64,000 nt of DNA from Seonamhaeicola sp. (GCF_028281565.1 NZ_JANQJQ010000004.1:62001-126000), one strand, 5' to 3'. Positions 18,582-29,147 are shown, counted from the stretch's first letter. The notes: a model not told the origin generated them from the letters alone. Program-made: numbers and translations.

Positions 18582-19603
18582 TGAGCATCAAGAAGACCGA
18601 ACAGATTACCATTCATGATATTGCAAGAGCTTTGAACATAGATAGTTCCACAGTGTCCAGGGCACTTAATGATAGTCCGCGCGTGTCTTCTAAAACCAAA
18701 CAACGTATCCTTGAAAAAGCTACGGAACTTGGGTATCAACGCAACAGTTTAGCATCAAATTTACGTACCAACAAAACCAATACCATAGGCGTTATTGTTC
18801 CCAGAATTTCGCGTAATTTCTTTTCCAGTGTTATTTCCGGTATTGAAGATACTGCCCAGGAAGCCGGTTATAATGTTATCATTTGCCAGTCTTTTGAAAG
18901 CCTGGAAAGAGAAAAAAAGATCATGGAGACCTTAATGGCCAATAGGGTGGATGGTATTTTGATTTCCATTTCTATGCACACTGTCAATTATGATCACCTA
19001 AAGCCGTATTTAAATCTTGGCGGTTCTATCGTATTCTATGACAGACCCTGCCATTTTGAGAACTGTTCAAGCATCAGTATTAACGATTATAAAGCGAGCT
19101 TTCAGGCTACGGAGCATTTAATACAGAACGGCTGTAAAAACATTGTTCATTTCTCCGGCCCGCAACTCATTGACTTATATAAAAACAGAAAACAGGGGTA
19201 TGTGGATGCCTTAAAAAAGTACGGACTTGAATTTAACGAAGCTTACTGTTTAGAATCAAAACTTTCGGAAGAAGACGGTGTTATTTTCGCCAAAAAAATT
19301 CTGGAAATGGGACATATTGACGGTATCTATTCTTCTAATGATACCGCTGCCATTAGTGCCGTACAGTACCTGAAAAGTCAGGGTGTAAATATCCCAAAAG
19401 ATATTGCCGTAGTTGGATTTAACAATGACCCTATCTCTTCAGTTATTGAACCCGGATTGACCACTATAAACCAACCTGATTTTGAAATGGGTAAAATGGC
19501 ATCAACTTTACTCATCAATCACATTGAAAACAAAAAGACCAAACCGGAATCGAAGGTTTTAGATATAGAACTCGTTATCAGGAATTCTTCTAAACACAAC
19601 TAA
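18581..19603 (+). CDS. LacI family transcriptional regulator
   Basis: ITIHDIARALNIDSSTVSRALNDSPRVS HTH, hinge NSLASNLRTNK. Confidence 0.9.
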   Translation: MSIKKTEQITIHDIARALNIDSSTVSRALNDSPRVSSKTKQRILEKATELGYQRNSLASNLRTNKTNTIGVIVPRISRNFFSSVISGIEDTAQEAGYNVIICQSFESLEREKKIMETLMANRVDGILISISMHTVNYDHLKPYLNLGGSIVFYDRPCHFENCSSISINDYKASFQATEHLIQNGCKNIVHFSGPQLIDLYKNRKQGYVDALKKYGLEFNEAYCLESKLSEEDGVIFAKKILEMGHIDGIYSSNDTAAISAVQYLKSQGVNIPKDIAVVGFNNDPISSVIEPGLTTINQPDFEMGKMASTLLINHIENKKTKPESKVLDIELVIRNSSKHN

Positions 19604-19614
19604 ACTCTTACCAG

Positions 19615-20802
19615 ATGAAAATCACTAATGCCCTTTTATTTTGTCTTGCTATACTCTGCTTTTCCTGTAAAGGGGAGAAAAAAGCAACACAAAATAATGA
19701 AACACCGCTTTTAAAGGCTGAAAAGCAATTAGCCCTCTTATTGCAGGATGCAGAAAAAGCAAATAGAATTCCCAGAACCTTAGATGAGGAAGGCAATATA
19801 CACTGGACCAATCCAAAATTTGATTGGACCGAAGGTTTTTTCCCCGGAAGCTGCTGGTATTTATATGAAGCAACCCAAGATGACCAATGGAAATTGGCTG
19901 CCGAAAAATTTCAGGCTTTTTATGAAGCCCACAAATACAAAACCTCTAACCATGACCTGGGGTTTATCTTTAATTGTTCTTATGGAAACGGCTATAGGCT
20001 TACCAAAAATGAAGCTTTTAAAGATATCATGACCACTGCTGCCGATTCTTTACTGACCAGGTTTAATCCGAATGTGGGCTGTATTAAAAGCTGGGATGTT
20101 GACAGTGGTTGGCAAGCTGAACGCGGATGGAAATTCCCGGTAATTGTAGATAATATGATGAATTTGGAACTCCTTTTTAAGGTAAGTGAATTTACGAGTG
20201 ATCCTAAATATAAAGAAGCCGCTATTACTCATGCCAATACTACTATAAAAAACCATTTTAGAGATGATAATAGTTCCGTTCACGTTGTTGATTATGATCC
20301 TGATACCGGAGCGGTAAGAGGGAAATATACGGCACAAGGATATGCTAATGAAAGTTCCTGGGCTCGTGGACAAGCCTGGGGGCTATATGGTTTCACAGTT
20401 TGTTACAGGTTTACAAAAGATAAAACTTATTTAGAGCAAGCTGAGAAAATCGCCGCATATATTTTAAATTTTGAAGGGACTCCCAAAGACGGTATTCCTT
20501 ATTGGGATTATCATGCTCCCAATATCCCCAACGAACCCAGGGATGTATCGGCTGCAACTATCACTGTATCGGCTTTATTAGAATTAAACACCTATTCTGA
20601 TCGAGATTACATGCCTGCCATTGATAACATAATGACCTCACTGGCCTCAGATGATTATACTGCTAAAATTGGTGAAAACAAACACTTTGTTTTAAAACAC
20701 AGTGTGGGAAGTATTCCACACGGAAATGAAATTGACGTGCCTCTTAATTATGCCGATTACTATTATTTGGAGGCATTAAACAGATATAAAAACTTAAAAT
20801 AA
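19615..20802 (+). CDS. GH88 unsaturated uronyl hydrolase lipoprotein
   Basis: DWTEGFFPGSCWYLYEAT, SNHDLGFIFNCSYGNGYRL, ESSWARGQAWGLYGF: GH88 motifs; lipobox LCFSC. Confidence 0.9.
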   Translation: MKITNALLFCLAILCFSCKGEKKATQNNETPLLKAEKQLALLLQDAEKANRIPRTLDEEGNIHWTNPKFDWTEGFFPGSCWYLYEATQDDQWKLAAEKFQAFYEAHKYKTSNHDLGFIFNCSYGNGYRLTKNEAFKDIMTTAADSLLTRFNPNVGCIKSWDVDSGWQAERGWKFPVIVDNMMNLELLFKVSEFTSDPKYKEAAITHANTTIKNHFRDDNSSVHVVDYDPDTGAVRGKYTAQGYANESSWARGQAWGLYGFTVCYRFTKDKTYLEQAEKIAAYILNFEGTPKDGIPYWDYHAPNIPNEPRDVSAATITVSALLELNTYSDRDYMPAIDNIMTSLASDDYTAKIGENKHFVLKHSVGSIPHGNEIDVPLNYADYYYLEALNRYKNLK

Positions 20803-20808
20803 CACGTC

Positions 20809-22359
20809 ATGCAAAAAATATGGATTCTAAGTTTGTTCTCAATGTTGGCCTTAAACTCTCAGGAACAGCCTAAAACGGTTTGGGAAGATTTTGTTTATGC
20901 CAAAAAAAATGGAACAACACCTATTTTACCCGATTTCTCATATGTCGGTTATAAATATAGTGAAGTCCCAATCCCTGATGTAGACTATAAGACATTTGAT
21001 GTAACTGAATTTGGTGCTGTTCCTAATGATACGCTTTCGGATAAAAATGCAATCAAAAAAGCTCTTGAAGCTGCCGAGAAAAATGGTGAAGGTGTCGTTT
21101 ATTTTCCAAAAGGGAAATACTATATAAACACATACGATGACGACTACAGCATCATAAATATCACATCCTCACGAATTGTATTCAGAGGCGAAGGCTCCGG
21201 AGAACATGGAACTATCTTGTTTTTCCAGAGAGATTTTCCTCCGGCAGACCCCAATAAACTGTGGACATGTCCTTCCGCAATAAAAGTGGCTTGTAACAAG
21301 AAAGATGAGGAAATCACAAAAGTTATTTCGGACTCTAAAAGAGAAACTTTTAAAGTAGAAGTTAAAGATGCTTCAAAAATAAAAAAAGGTGATTGGGTCA
21401 TTCTAGAAGTGCAAAACAACAGTAAAGATTTGATTGAATATGACCTTCAACCGCTTACTCCGGAGCCCATATGGACATCTATCTTAAATAAGGGCGTTCA
21501 AGTTAATGAAAGACACCAGGTGGCAAATGTTAGTGGTAATACAATAACGTTTATGGAACCCATTCATTATGATGTACAAGCCAAACACAACTGGAGTTTA
21601 ACGACTTTTGAACACTTAGACCACGTGGGGTTTGAAAATATAGCGTTTGAAGGCAATTGGCTCAAGGAGTTTGTTCACCACAGGTCTGCTCAGGACGATG
21701 GGGGTTGGAGTATATTACATATTTCAGATGTTATAAATTCCTGGATTAAGGATTGCTCCTTTAAGAATGTAAACAATTGTGCCAGTTTTGCATCCTCAGC
21801 GGCCAGTACTGCCCTTAACGTGACCATAGATGGCAAAATTGGACATAGTGCCATACACGCTCAAGGTTCTACGGGAATCCTTCTGGCTAAGATTTATGAC
21901 AATGCTGGCATGCATCACTCTGTGGGTGTTGCCGGCGGCAGTAATATTGGAAGCGTTATCTGGCGATCTAAATATCCGCCACACACTTGTTTTGAATCGC
22001 ATTCATCCCAACCCCGTTGTACCTTATTTGATAATGTAGAAGGTGGCTTTATGACCGGACGAGGTGGAGGTGCTAAATTTAACCTGCCAACTCATGGACG
22101 CTATCTGGTCCTTTGGAATTATAAGGAAACTGATGGACCGGAGTCTAATTTTGATTTTGTGGCAAAAGATTCCGATTACTGGAGGTTTGTCCCACCAATA
22201 ATTGTTGGCTTCCACGGTACAGGAACAACCTTTAATAAAGACGAGGTACAGGTTTTAGAAAGTTTGGGTACTCCCGTAAAACCGGAATCGTTGTTTGAAG
22301 AGCAGTTAAAACTACGTTTAGGTAAATTGCCGGAATGGTTAGATAATATCAACGATTGA
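20809..22359 (+). CDS. Pectate-lyase-superfamily-like beta-helix protein (DUF4955-like)
   Basis: DVTEFGAVPNDTLSDKNAIKKALEAAEKNGEGVVYFPKGKYYI N-terminal beta-helix start; remaining sequence Asn/Gly-rich helix repeats. Confidence 0.7.
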   Translation: MQKIWILSLFSMLALNSQEQPKTVWEDFVYAKKNGTTPILPDFSYVGYKYSEVPIPDVDYKTFDVTEFGAVPNDTLSDKNAIKKALEAAEKNGEGVVYFPKGKYYINTYDDDYSIINITSSRIVFRGEGSGEHGTILFFQRDFPPADPNKLWTCPSAIKVACNKKDEEITKVISDSKRETFKVEVKDASKIKKGDWVILEVQNNSKDLIEYDLQPLTPEPIWTSILNKGVQVNERHQVANVSGNTITFMEPIHYDVQAKHNWSLTTFEHLDHVGFENIAFEGNWLKEFVHHRSAQDDGGWSILHISDVINSWIKDCSFKNVNNCASFASSAASTALNVTIDGKIGHSAIHAQGSTGILLAKIYDNAGMHHSVGVAGGSNIGSVIWRSKYPPHTCFESHSSQPRCTLFDNVEGGFMTGRGGGAKFNLPTHGRYLVLWNYKETDGPESNFDFVAKDSDYWRFVPPIIVGFHGTGTTFNKDEVQVLESLGTPVKPESLFEEQLKLRLGKLPEWLDNIND

Positions 22360-22363
22360 GATT

Positions 22364-23926
22364 ATGCAACTTAGAATTTTCTTTTTGCTGACCCTAGTTT
22401 TTTCTTTTTTAAACTGTAAAAACGAAAAAGCAGTCATTAGAATTGAAGAAAGAAAACCAAATGTACTCATCGTTTTCCCTGATCAATTACGACGCTATAG
22501 CGCCGGTTTTTGGTCCGAAGTGCCTTATAAAGATTTAGCACAGGGCAAAGGTGATCCGGTTGTAACACCCACCATGGACAGGTTGGCAAAAAATGGGATT
22601 GTTTTTACTAACGCGGTTAGTAATTTCCCTTTATGTAGTCCCTACAGAGGTATGATGTTGTCGGGAAGATACCCTGAACAAAATGGTATTTGGAATAATT
22701 GCAAAGTTGGGCGTAATGAAAGTTTAAGAGATGATATTGAAACCATTCCTGACTTATTCTTCAAAGCAGGTTATAGTACGTCTTATTTTGGAAAATGTCA
22801 TTGGTTAAGAAATGACCCCTTATTTGATAAAGACGGGAATTATGTAGGTTCCACAGAATCTCCCGGTGGTCATCATGTGAATCAGTACGATACCTATGTG
22901 CCCCCGGGGAAATCACGGCATAACATTGAGTATTTTTATCAGGCTTTAAAAGATGAACATTTTAACCCAAGAGTGTATTCCAATGACCCCGGTGCTATAG
23001 AAGGCAAAAAAGATGGTGAATTACACTTACCAAAAATATTTTCGGCTAAAAACGAAGCTGAAAAAATAATTGATTATTTAAGAAATGAACGGGGACAACG
23101 TGATGCTAACAAACCATTCTGTATGATCTGGTCCATGAATCCACCTCATAATCCCTGGGATGACGAGAACACCGATTTGGAATCGCTTCGCAAATACTAT
23201 GACACGGACAAATTCCCTGAAATTGATAACCAATTGGTGGTTAGAGAAAACGCCGATTTAAAAGTTGCCCATTATGCACGTCATTATTATGCCAACGTCA
23301 CGAGTGCCGATAAATATATTGGTCAGGTTATCAATGAGCTTGACGATATGGGCGCGTTGGATAACACCATTATTTTGTTTAGTTCAGATCATGGTGAAAT
23401 GATGGGAAGCCATTCAAAAACGGGGAAGAATACTTTTGAAACAGAATCACTTGGCATCCCTTTTATTGCACACTGGCCTAAGGGCATTAAACCGGGAACG
23501 GAAGATGTTTTATTTAGTGTTCCCGATGTATTACCAACGGTTATGGGGTTGGCCGGATTACATGATAAAATACCATCGGACATTGAAGGCACTGATTTTT
23601 CGTCTTTATTGACCTCAGATAATGCAACTATTGAAAAGCCGAAAGCTGTGTTATTAATGTTAGGGAATTCTCGTGGTGTTTTAACCGACAGATATACATT
23701 ATGCTTAAAAGAAAGTAAAAAATCCTGGGATAAACACGAGGTTAACACCATTGATGAAGCCTATTTTTATGATAATCAGGCAGACCCTTACCAAAAAAAT
23801 AAGATCAAATTAGAAGATAACCCTGAGGTTTCAAAAACTTTATTAAACCATTTGGCAGTGCTTCTTAAACAAACCAATGATCCCTGGTTTCAGCAAAAAA
23901 AGCACAGCGATTTAATACCATACTAA
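22364..23926 (+). CDS. S1-type sulfatase
   Basis: Formylglycine motif CSPYRGMMLSGRYPEQNG; metal motif SSDHGEMMGSHSKTGK. Confidence 0.9.
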   Translation: MQLRIFFLLTLVFSFLNCKNEKAVIRIEERKPNVLIVFPDQLRRYSAGFWSEVPYKDLAQGKGDPVVTPTMDRLAKNGIVFTNAVSNFPLCSPYRGMMLSGRYPEQNGIWNNCKVGRNESLRDDIETIPDLFFKAGYSTSYFGKCHWLRNDPLFDKDGNYVGSTESPGGHHVNQYDTYVPPGKSRHNIEYFYQALKDEHFNPRVYSNDPGAIEGKKDGELHLPKIFSAKNEAEKIIDYLRNERGQRDANKPFCMIWSMNPPHNPWDDENTDLESLRKYYDTDKFPEIDNQLVVRENADLKVAHYARHYYANVTSADKYIGQVINELDDMGALDNTIILFSSDHGEMMGSHSKTGKNTFETESLGIPFIAHWPKGIKPGTEDVLFSVPDVLPTVMGLAGLHDKIPSDIEGTDFSSLLTSDNATIEKPKAVLLMLGNSRGVLTDRYTLCLKESKKSWDKHEVNTIDEAYFYDNQADPYQKNKIKLEDNPEVSKTLLNHLAVLLKQTNDPWFQQKKHSDLIPY

Positions 23927-23944
23927 TAAGTCATGTCAACCTGT

Positions 23945-24030
23945 CCCGATAGCTATCGGGATTCAGGTTCTAATAACACCGCATAAGTAATTGGGCATGA
24001 TTCTGAAGACACTTCGACTGCGCTCAGTGT
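23945..24030. repeat. Flavobacterial-type intergenic repeats at convergent gene ends
   Basis: CCCGATAGCTATCGGG (23945-23960, perfect palindrome) and ACACTTCGACTGCGCTCAGTGT (24009-24030, imperfect hairpin). Confidence 0.6.
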
Positions 24031-24085
24031 GATATAGGAATTACTTTTTTAAATACTTCCTGAGTTTCTATTTATTTACACAAGT

Positions 24086-24793
24086 CTAATCTGTTGTAAA
24101 ACTCCAAACCTGCCCAATGGCCTGTCCGCCTTTATCATCTTTTACAACTACCTTCCAATAGTAGGTTGTAGCGGCACTTAAATTAACGCTTAACGTTTTA
24201 TCTGATTGATTATCTCCAACCTTAGTTGTCGGGTCACTATTGGTATCAAAATACACATCGTAGGTTAACGGATCGTTATCCACATCAGAAGCATCCCATT
24301 CTAAAGTAGTAGAAGCCGTATTTAAAGCTGCATCCAGTTGTGGAGCAACCAATTCCGGTGAAAAAGGCAAATGATTGGTTTCGCCTTCGCCCTCCGTATA
24401 AAATTGATAGGTTGACGAATACGCACTACTCGCATTTTTACTATCCACCGCTTTAACACGCCAATAATAAGCAACACCTTTTTCTAAAGTGACCGTTCTG
24501 GATGTTCCTGAAACCGTAATCGATTCTTCTATGGCGGAAAAATCATTCTTTTTTGATATCTCCAGAACATAAGAAACAGCGTCTCCGTCGGGATCCGTGG
24601 CTGCAGCCCATTTAAACTCTAAAACATTTGTGGTGCACAACAAATTATTAGTTGGATAAGTTAAGGACTCTACGGCTGAAGGGGGTTGATTTTCCTTTGG
24701 TGGGTCAACAGGATCATCATCACCGCCGCCTCCACCACTGGAACATGATGCTATTAAAATCCCTAATATAACCAGTAAACTTATTCTTTTCAT
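24086..24793 (-). CDS. 235-aa FnIII-like surface lipoprotein, cassette copy 1
   Basis: Lipobox IASCSSGGGGGDDDP; two FnIII-like units ending YYWRVKAVDS and YYWKVVVKDDKGG. Confidence 0.75.
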   Translation of the reverse strand: MKRISLLVILGILIASCSSGGGGGDDDPVDPPKENQPPSAVESLTYPTNNLLCTTNVLEFKWAAATDPDGDAVSYVLEISKKNDFSAIEESITVSGTSRTVTLEKGVAYYWRVKAVDSKNASSAYSSTYQFYTEGEGETNHLPFSPELVAPQLDAALNTASTTLEWDASDVDNDPLTYDVYFDTNSDPTTKVGDNQSDKTLSVNLSAATTYYWKVVVKDDKGGQAIGQVWSFTTD

Positions 24794-24934
24794 ACGTTTA
24801 AATTTTAGTAATTATCTATTAATAAATTAATTATAAAATTGAGAACGTATGTAACCACTCCGTTCTCACATTAAAATTTTTAAACATTCTCTTTTATGAA
24901 ATAATGTTTAAAATTTATTAATGTTCGTTTCATC

Positions 24935-27544
24935 TTATTTATTCTTTATAATTTTAACAATAGTAGTAGGATCTTTACTTATCACTTTAGCAAAATAGAT
25001 GCCCGGCGGACTATCTGCCAAACTAAGGTTGATGCTTCCATTCTCAATAACATACCATTTAGAGGATATTAGTTGCGAATGAATATTATATAGTTCTATC
25101 TCAATAGTCCCTTCATTAACAGGTAACAAAAATTGAAAATCTCCGGGCGTTGGATTGGGATAAGCAACAATACTTTTATAAAAATCGATGGTCTCCATGA
25201 TTTCGCCTTCACAATCCTTAGAAGATTTTACGCTAACTATGTCACCCTGATTTACAGTTAAGGAAAGCTCCGAAGCCGATGTTTGGTATAAAAACTCACC
25301 ATTCACCGAAACATTAAACGGTGGCGTTCCTTCAGTAATACTAACGGAATACGATTCTGCTTTTAAAGACGATTTCCCTGTGATATGAGTACCTTCTTTT
25401 ATTTCAACACTAAAACACTGACTTTCACTTCCTCCATCTATTGAAATACATAGATCATAGGTTCCCGGATCTATATTTTCTAAAGTCTTTTCATTAGTGA
25501 ACATGTAATCTGTTCCGTCAAAACTAACGATATAATCCTCTGCAAAATTAGCAGCAATAGTAACTTTTCCATTATTCTTATCCGGACAGGTCTCTGAGGT
25601 TACCGCAATGGTAAACTGTGTATCCAGAACAGACCACGGATCGCCTTCACCGGTATCTTCAATAGCATTAACACCTGCCGTCCAGCGCGTACCTCCCACT
25701 TCGTAAGCACCAATATCAGGAGCACTTCCTTTATAAGGTTTATCAAAACCCGAAATAACCTGTGCCTGATCCATTACAGAGCTTCCAACTTTCGGCATGA
25801 AGTTTTGGTTATCGGCATCTTCAAAAGGCGATTCTGAAGTAATTAAGTTATCCTGAATATCAAAGTCATTAGCAGTTTCACTAAACCAATCTCCTTTGTT
25901 AGAGAAGTTGTTATATATTTTGTTATTCTCTTGTACCCGACCATTCACCCAGGAATCCATAGCACGTTCCGCATTCCAAATGGTATTATGGTAAAAATCA
26001 AGATGTGTATTGTTCCAGTTTACCTGGTAACCGCTCCAGGACACATTCCAAACCACATTGTGATGCACCGTGTAGCCTTTGCTATCATTATCCAGGTAAA
26101 TTCCAGCAGCTTTAGCTGGATCACTTGGGTTGTGGGAATAAGCAGGTGCCGTAGCATCATGAAACCAATTGTGGTGAATTTCGTTATTCTTTAAACTAGT
26201 GTTCCCTACCGTATAAAACACCCCGGAATCGCTGTTTATTCTTTGGGAAGCAGACACATCATTATAAGCTATTTCACAATTTTGACCTGCCACGTACATA
26301 CCATCCCGGCCGGTATTAAAAATGGTGTTTTTTAATATTTTCATATTATCACCGCTTGATCTTATAGGAGATGCATGTATACCTACATAATCCGTGTTAC
26401 TAATAATATTCCCTTCAAGCGTACAATCATCAGCAGCCCAACCGGCAATTAATATACCACTTACGGAACTGTGATTTACGGTACAACCTTTAATGATCGT
26501 ATTATCTCCTAAAACCTCTATGGCAGCCTCACCCACCTGAGCGGATGTATTTGTAAGGGAATCATGGCCTTCGCTACCATGTGTTATTTTACAATTAAGA
26601 ATTTCATTATTATCGGCATTATTGTGAATTTTTATACTTCCACCGAAAAAATTAATCCCTTCAATCCTGATATAGTCTCCCTGGATTTGAGCAGCAAACT
26701 TACGTGTGGCGTATTCAACTGTATTATCCGCCGGCATGCTACCATCTGCCGTTTGAAAATAAAGCACTTTTGCAGAGGCATCATAATACCATTCCCTGGC
26801 ATGATCTAATGCTTCCAATTTATTGAACAGGAATAATTGCCCACGGTTATTCCCGGGATAATTTCTCCACGTTTGCGGATTATGGGTACTAAACGGCCAT
26901 TTTGTAGTGTCAACAGATGTAAAATCTATCCTTGTTGATGTACTGGATGTTATGGTTCTGGTCCAACTGGCCCCGGAGTGAGCACCTAAATAATACACCA
27001 AGCCACCGGTCCAGTCTATATTTTGAATACCGCTTACTATAAAATGACTGCCATCCCCATCATCGACAGGATGACAATCTACAGTCCAACGATTATTATC
27101 CGCGTTATTTGGCCACCTGGCCAGGTCCATGTAGTTCTCATTATGGTAAACCGCTCTAAAACGACTTTCAATACCCATATCTACACTTACCTTATAAATG
27201 TTTCCACTATGTACCTGCCAACCATTTAACTTAGCCGTTGCCCTAATTTCTACATCTTCGCCATCAGCTGCTTTAAAGGTTAAATAGTTTCCAGACGTTC
27301 CGTTCTTGTTTATTATTAGTTCTTCTTCATATATGCCACCTTTAATGATACAAACATCGCCGGCAGACATCACTGATACCGCTTTACTGAAGGTTTTAAA
27401 AGGACTTGCCTCAGTTCCTGAATTGGAATCATCACCATCTGTTGCAACATAAATATTTTGCGCAGAAACAAATGAACCGATGAAAAAAAGTATAAAAAAG
27501 AGTAACCGTGTAGCTTTTTTCATATTTGCAATTTTAAGTTTCAC
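24935..27544 (-). CDS. T9SS-exported right-handed beta-helix protein, cassette copy 1
   Basis: IYVATDGDDSNSGTEASPFKTFSKAVSVMSAGDVCIIKGGIYEE; NNEIHHNWFHD, GYTVHHNVVWN repeats; C-terminal T9SS-type sorting region AYPNPTPGDFQF...GIYFAKVISKDPTTIVKIIKNK. Confidence 0.85.
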   Translation of the reverse strand: MKLKIANMKKATRLLFFILFFIGSFVSAQNIYVATDGDDSNSGTEASPFKTFSKAVSVMSAGDVCIIKGGIYEEELIINKNGTSGNYLTFKAADGEDVEIRATAKLNGWQVHSGNIYKVSVDMGIESRFRAVYHNENYMDLARWPNNADNNRWTVDCHPVDDGDGSHFIVSGIQNIDWTGGLVYYLGAHSGASWTRTITSSTSTRIDFTSVDTTKWPFSTHNPQTWRNYPGNNRGQLFLFNKLEALDHAREWYYDASAKVLYFQTADGSMPADNTVEYATRKFAAQIQGDYIRIEGINFFGGSIKIHNNADNNEILNCKITHGSEGHDSLTNTSAQVGEAAIEVLGDNTIIKGCTVNHSSVSGILIAGWAADDCTLEGNIISNTDYVGIHASPIRSSGDNMKILKNTIFNTGRDGMYVAGQNCEIAYNDVSASQRINSDSGVFYTVGNTSLKNNEIHHNWFHDATAPAYSHNPSDPAKAAGIYLDNDSKGYTVHHNVVWNVSWSGYQVNWNNTHLDFYHNTIWNAERAMDSWVNGRVQENNKIYNNFSNKGDWFSETANDFDIQDNLITSESPFEDADNQNFMPKVGSSVMDQAQVISGFDKPYKGSAPDIGAYEVGGTRWTAGVNAIEDTGEGDPWSVLDTQFTIAVTSETCPDKNNGKVTIAANFAEDYIVSFDGTDYMFTNEKTLENIDPGTYDLCISIDGGSESQCFSVEIKEGTHITGKSSLKAESYSVSITEGTPPFNVSVNGEFLYQTSASELSLTVNQGDIVSVKSSKDCEGEIMETIDFYKSIVAYPNPTPGDFQFLLPVNEGTIEIELYNIHSQLISSKWYVIENGSINLSLADSPPGIYFAKVISKDPTTIVKIIKNK

Positions 27545-27734
27545 AAAGTTAAGTCAGAAACAAACCACACTAAAATCAATCAGTACAACATATAGCTGAT
27601 AATGGGTAACAAATGTTCTTTGAAAAGTTCTCTACAACGTTTAAATCCCGGTTATTTATGTTTTATTTATTAAATTCCCGCTTCAATTTTTACCTTAAGA
27701 ACACCTAAAGCGACAAGTGGTTTAGCATACAACA

Positions 27735-28847
27735 ATGAACCAACAATTTTCAGACATATTAAACCATTTCCACATTTTTGGATTATTGAATATATTTCTA
27801 TTGTATATTCTCATACTGGCCTATTCAGACAAGAAAATATTACTATGGTATGGCGCTTTCGTTTTGTCTGTGGCATTGGATCTTTTTAATTATATAGGAC
27901 TTTACTATCTCTATAATTATTCACCCAATTTCACCCTGGCTTATTTGCCATGGATAGGTTTTGCTCCCATAGCACTTTATAAATACACTTTGTTAAACTT
28001 GGATATTGACGGCCCTATTCATAAAAGAAATTTGCGTATAATGTTAGTAGGCTTCTTTATAATATTTGGGTATTTTATGGTCAAGTCATATTATGTACTC
28101 CTGGGTGATTTGAGCTTAAGGGAACATTTTTTCTTAACCGAATATGCTTACCCGAAAATGGAATACTTGCTTAACAACGGCATTATTATTACCATGGAAC
28201 TAATAGGAATATGGCTTACGTTTTTACTTGTAAAACCTTATAAGGCGAACTTTAGAAACGACATCTATATACTATTGGTTTTTCTTCTAGTCATCACTTC
28301 ATTCCATATGCTCTTTTTTATAGATGCTTTAATTTCGGAACCAACGTCCCTTATTTCGTCTCCTAACCATTTTTACCTAACCGTACTTACGGTTTTGGGC
28401 ATGACCATCTCTTACAGAAAAATACTTGGTCTTAATTACAAACCGGAAATGCCAAGACAAAAAATCACCCAAGCAATCAAATCTGATAATGCCCAATTAA
28501 AAACCATTGAAGAAAAGATTTTAGCGGTTATGGAAACGCAGGAGCTTTATAAAAATCCAAAATTGCAATTAAAAGATCTAAGTAAAGCTGTTAAAATCTC
28601 TGATAATTATATTTCTGAAGTATTCACCAGGTGTCTGGAAACCAACTACTATGATTTTATAAACAGCTACAGGGTTGAAGAGGTGATCCGACTTATGAAA
28701 TTAGAAACACACATGGACTACAAACTCATGGCTATAGCCGAAGAAGCTGGATTCAACTCTAAAACTACTTTTAATACGGCCTTTAAAAAAACTACCGGAC
28801 TAACCCCTTCTGAATACAGGAAACAGCTTGCCAAACCTGTACAATAA
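27735..28847 (+). CDS. AraC-family regulator with N-terminal membrane domain
   Basis: About 6-7 hydrophobic segments then AraC HTH (LKDLSKAVKISDNYISEVFTRCLETNYYDFINSYRVEEVIRLM...FNSKTTFNTAFKKTTGLTPSEYRKQ). Confidence 0.85.
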   Translation: MNQQFSDILNHFHIFGLLNIFLLYILILAYSDKKILLWYGAFVLSVALDLFNYIGLYYLYNYSPNFTLAYLPWIGFAPIALYKYTLLNLDIDGPIHKRNLRIMLVGFFIIFGYFMVKSYYVLLGDLSLREHFFLTEYAYPKMEYLLNNGIIITMELIGIWLTFLLVKPYKANFRNDIYILLVFLLVITSFHMLFFIDALISEPTSLISSPNHFYLTVLTVLGMTISYRKILGLNYKPEMPRQKITQAIKSDNAQLKTIEEKILAVMETQELYKNPKLQLKDLSKAVKISDNYISEVFTRCLETNYYDFINSYRVEEVIRLMKLETHMDYKLMAIAEEAGFNSKTTFNTAFKKTTGLTPSEYRKQLAKPVQ

Positions 28848-29147
28848 AAGAATTTCTTGAAACCAGCTATCCTCGCGGGCATTTCACTTTTTTCTCTTCT
28901 GCACTAAGTGCTTCGCATTTTGACCTCAGGACCAAAAACCGAAATTCTGTTATTTAGATTCCCATTTTCTCGGGAATGACAAGTTCAACGGAAACCCGAT
29001 GCAAGCATACGGGAAGTTCTTTTCAATTAAACGTTCGTTTAAGCTTAAGCGAACCTCTTTTTTTCTGAGCCAAACCCCTTCAAGCTTAAATTGTTCCTTA
29101 AACCGGCCCCAGCTCAAGTATTTTTGGCCAAACCAATTATACTAAAC

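Noticed and set aside
23945-24030. Short palindromes as a phage att site or CRISPR
   Set aside because: No regular spacer array, no cas or integrase genes; resemble common dispersed intergenic repeats of Flavobacteriia at a convergent gene junction.
28860-29090. Possible small gene or mobile-element scar between AraC and SSS genes
   Set aside because: Only fragments of repeat-like sequence (e.g. ATTCCCATTTTCTCGGGAATGAC); no ORF or inverted terminal repeats I could define.
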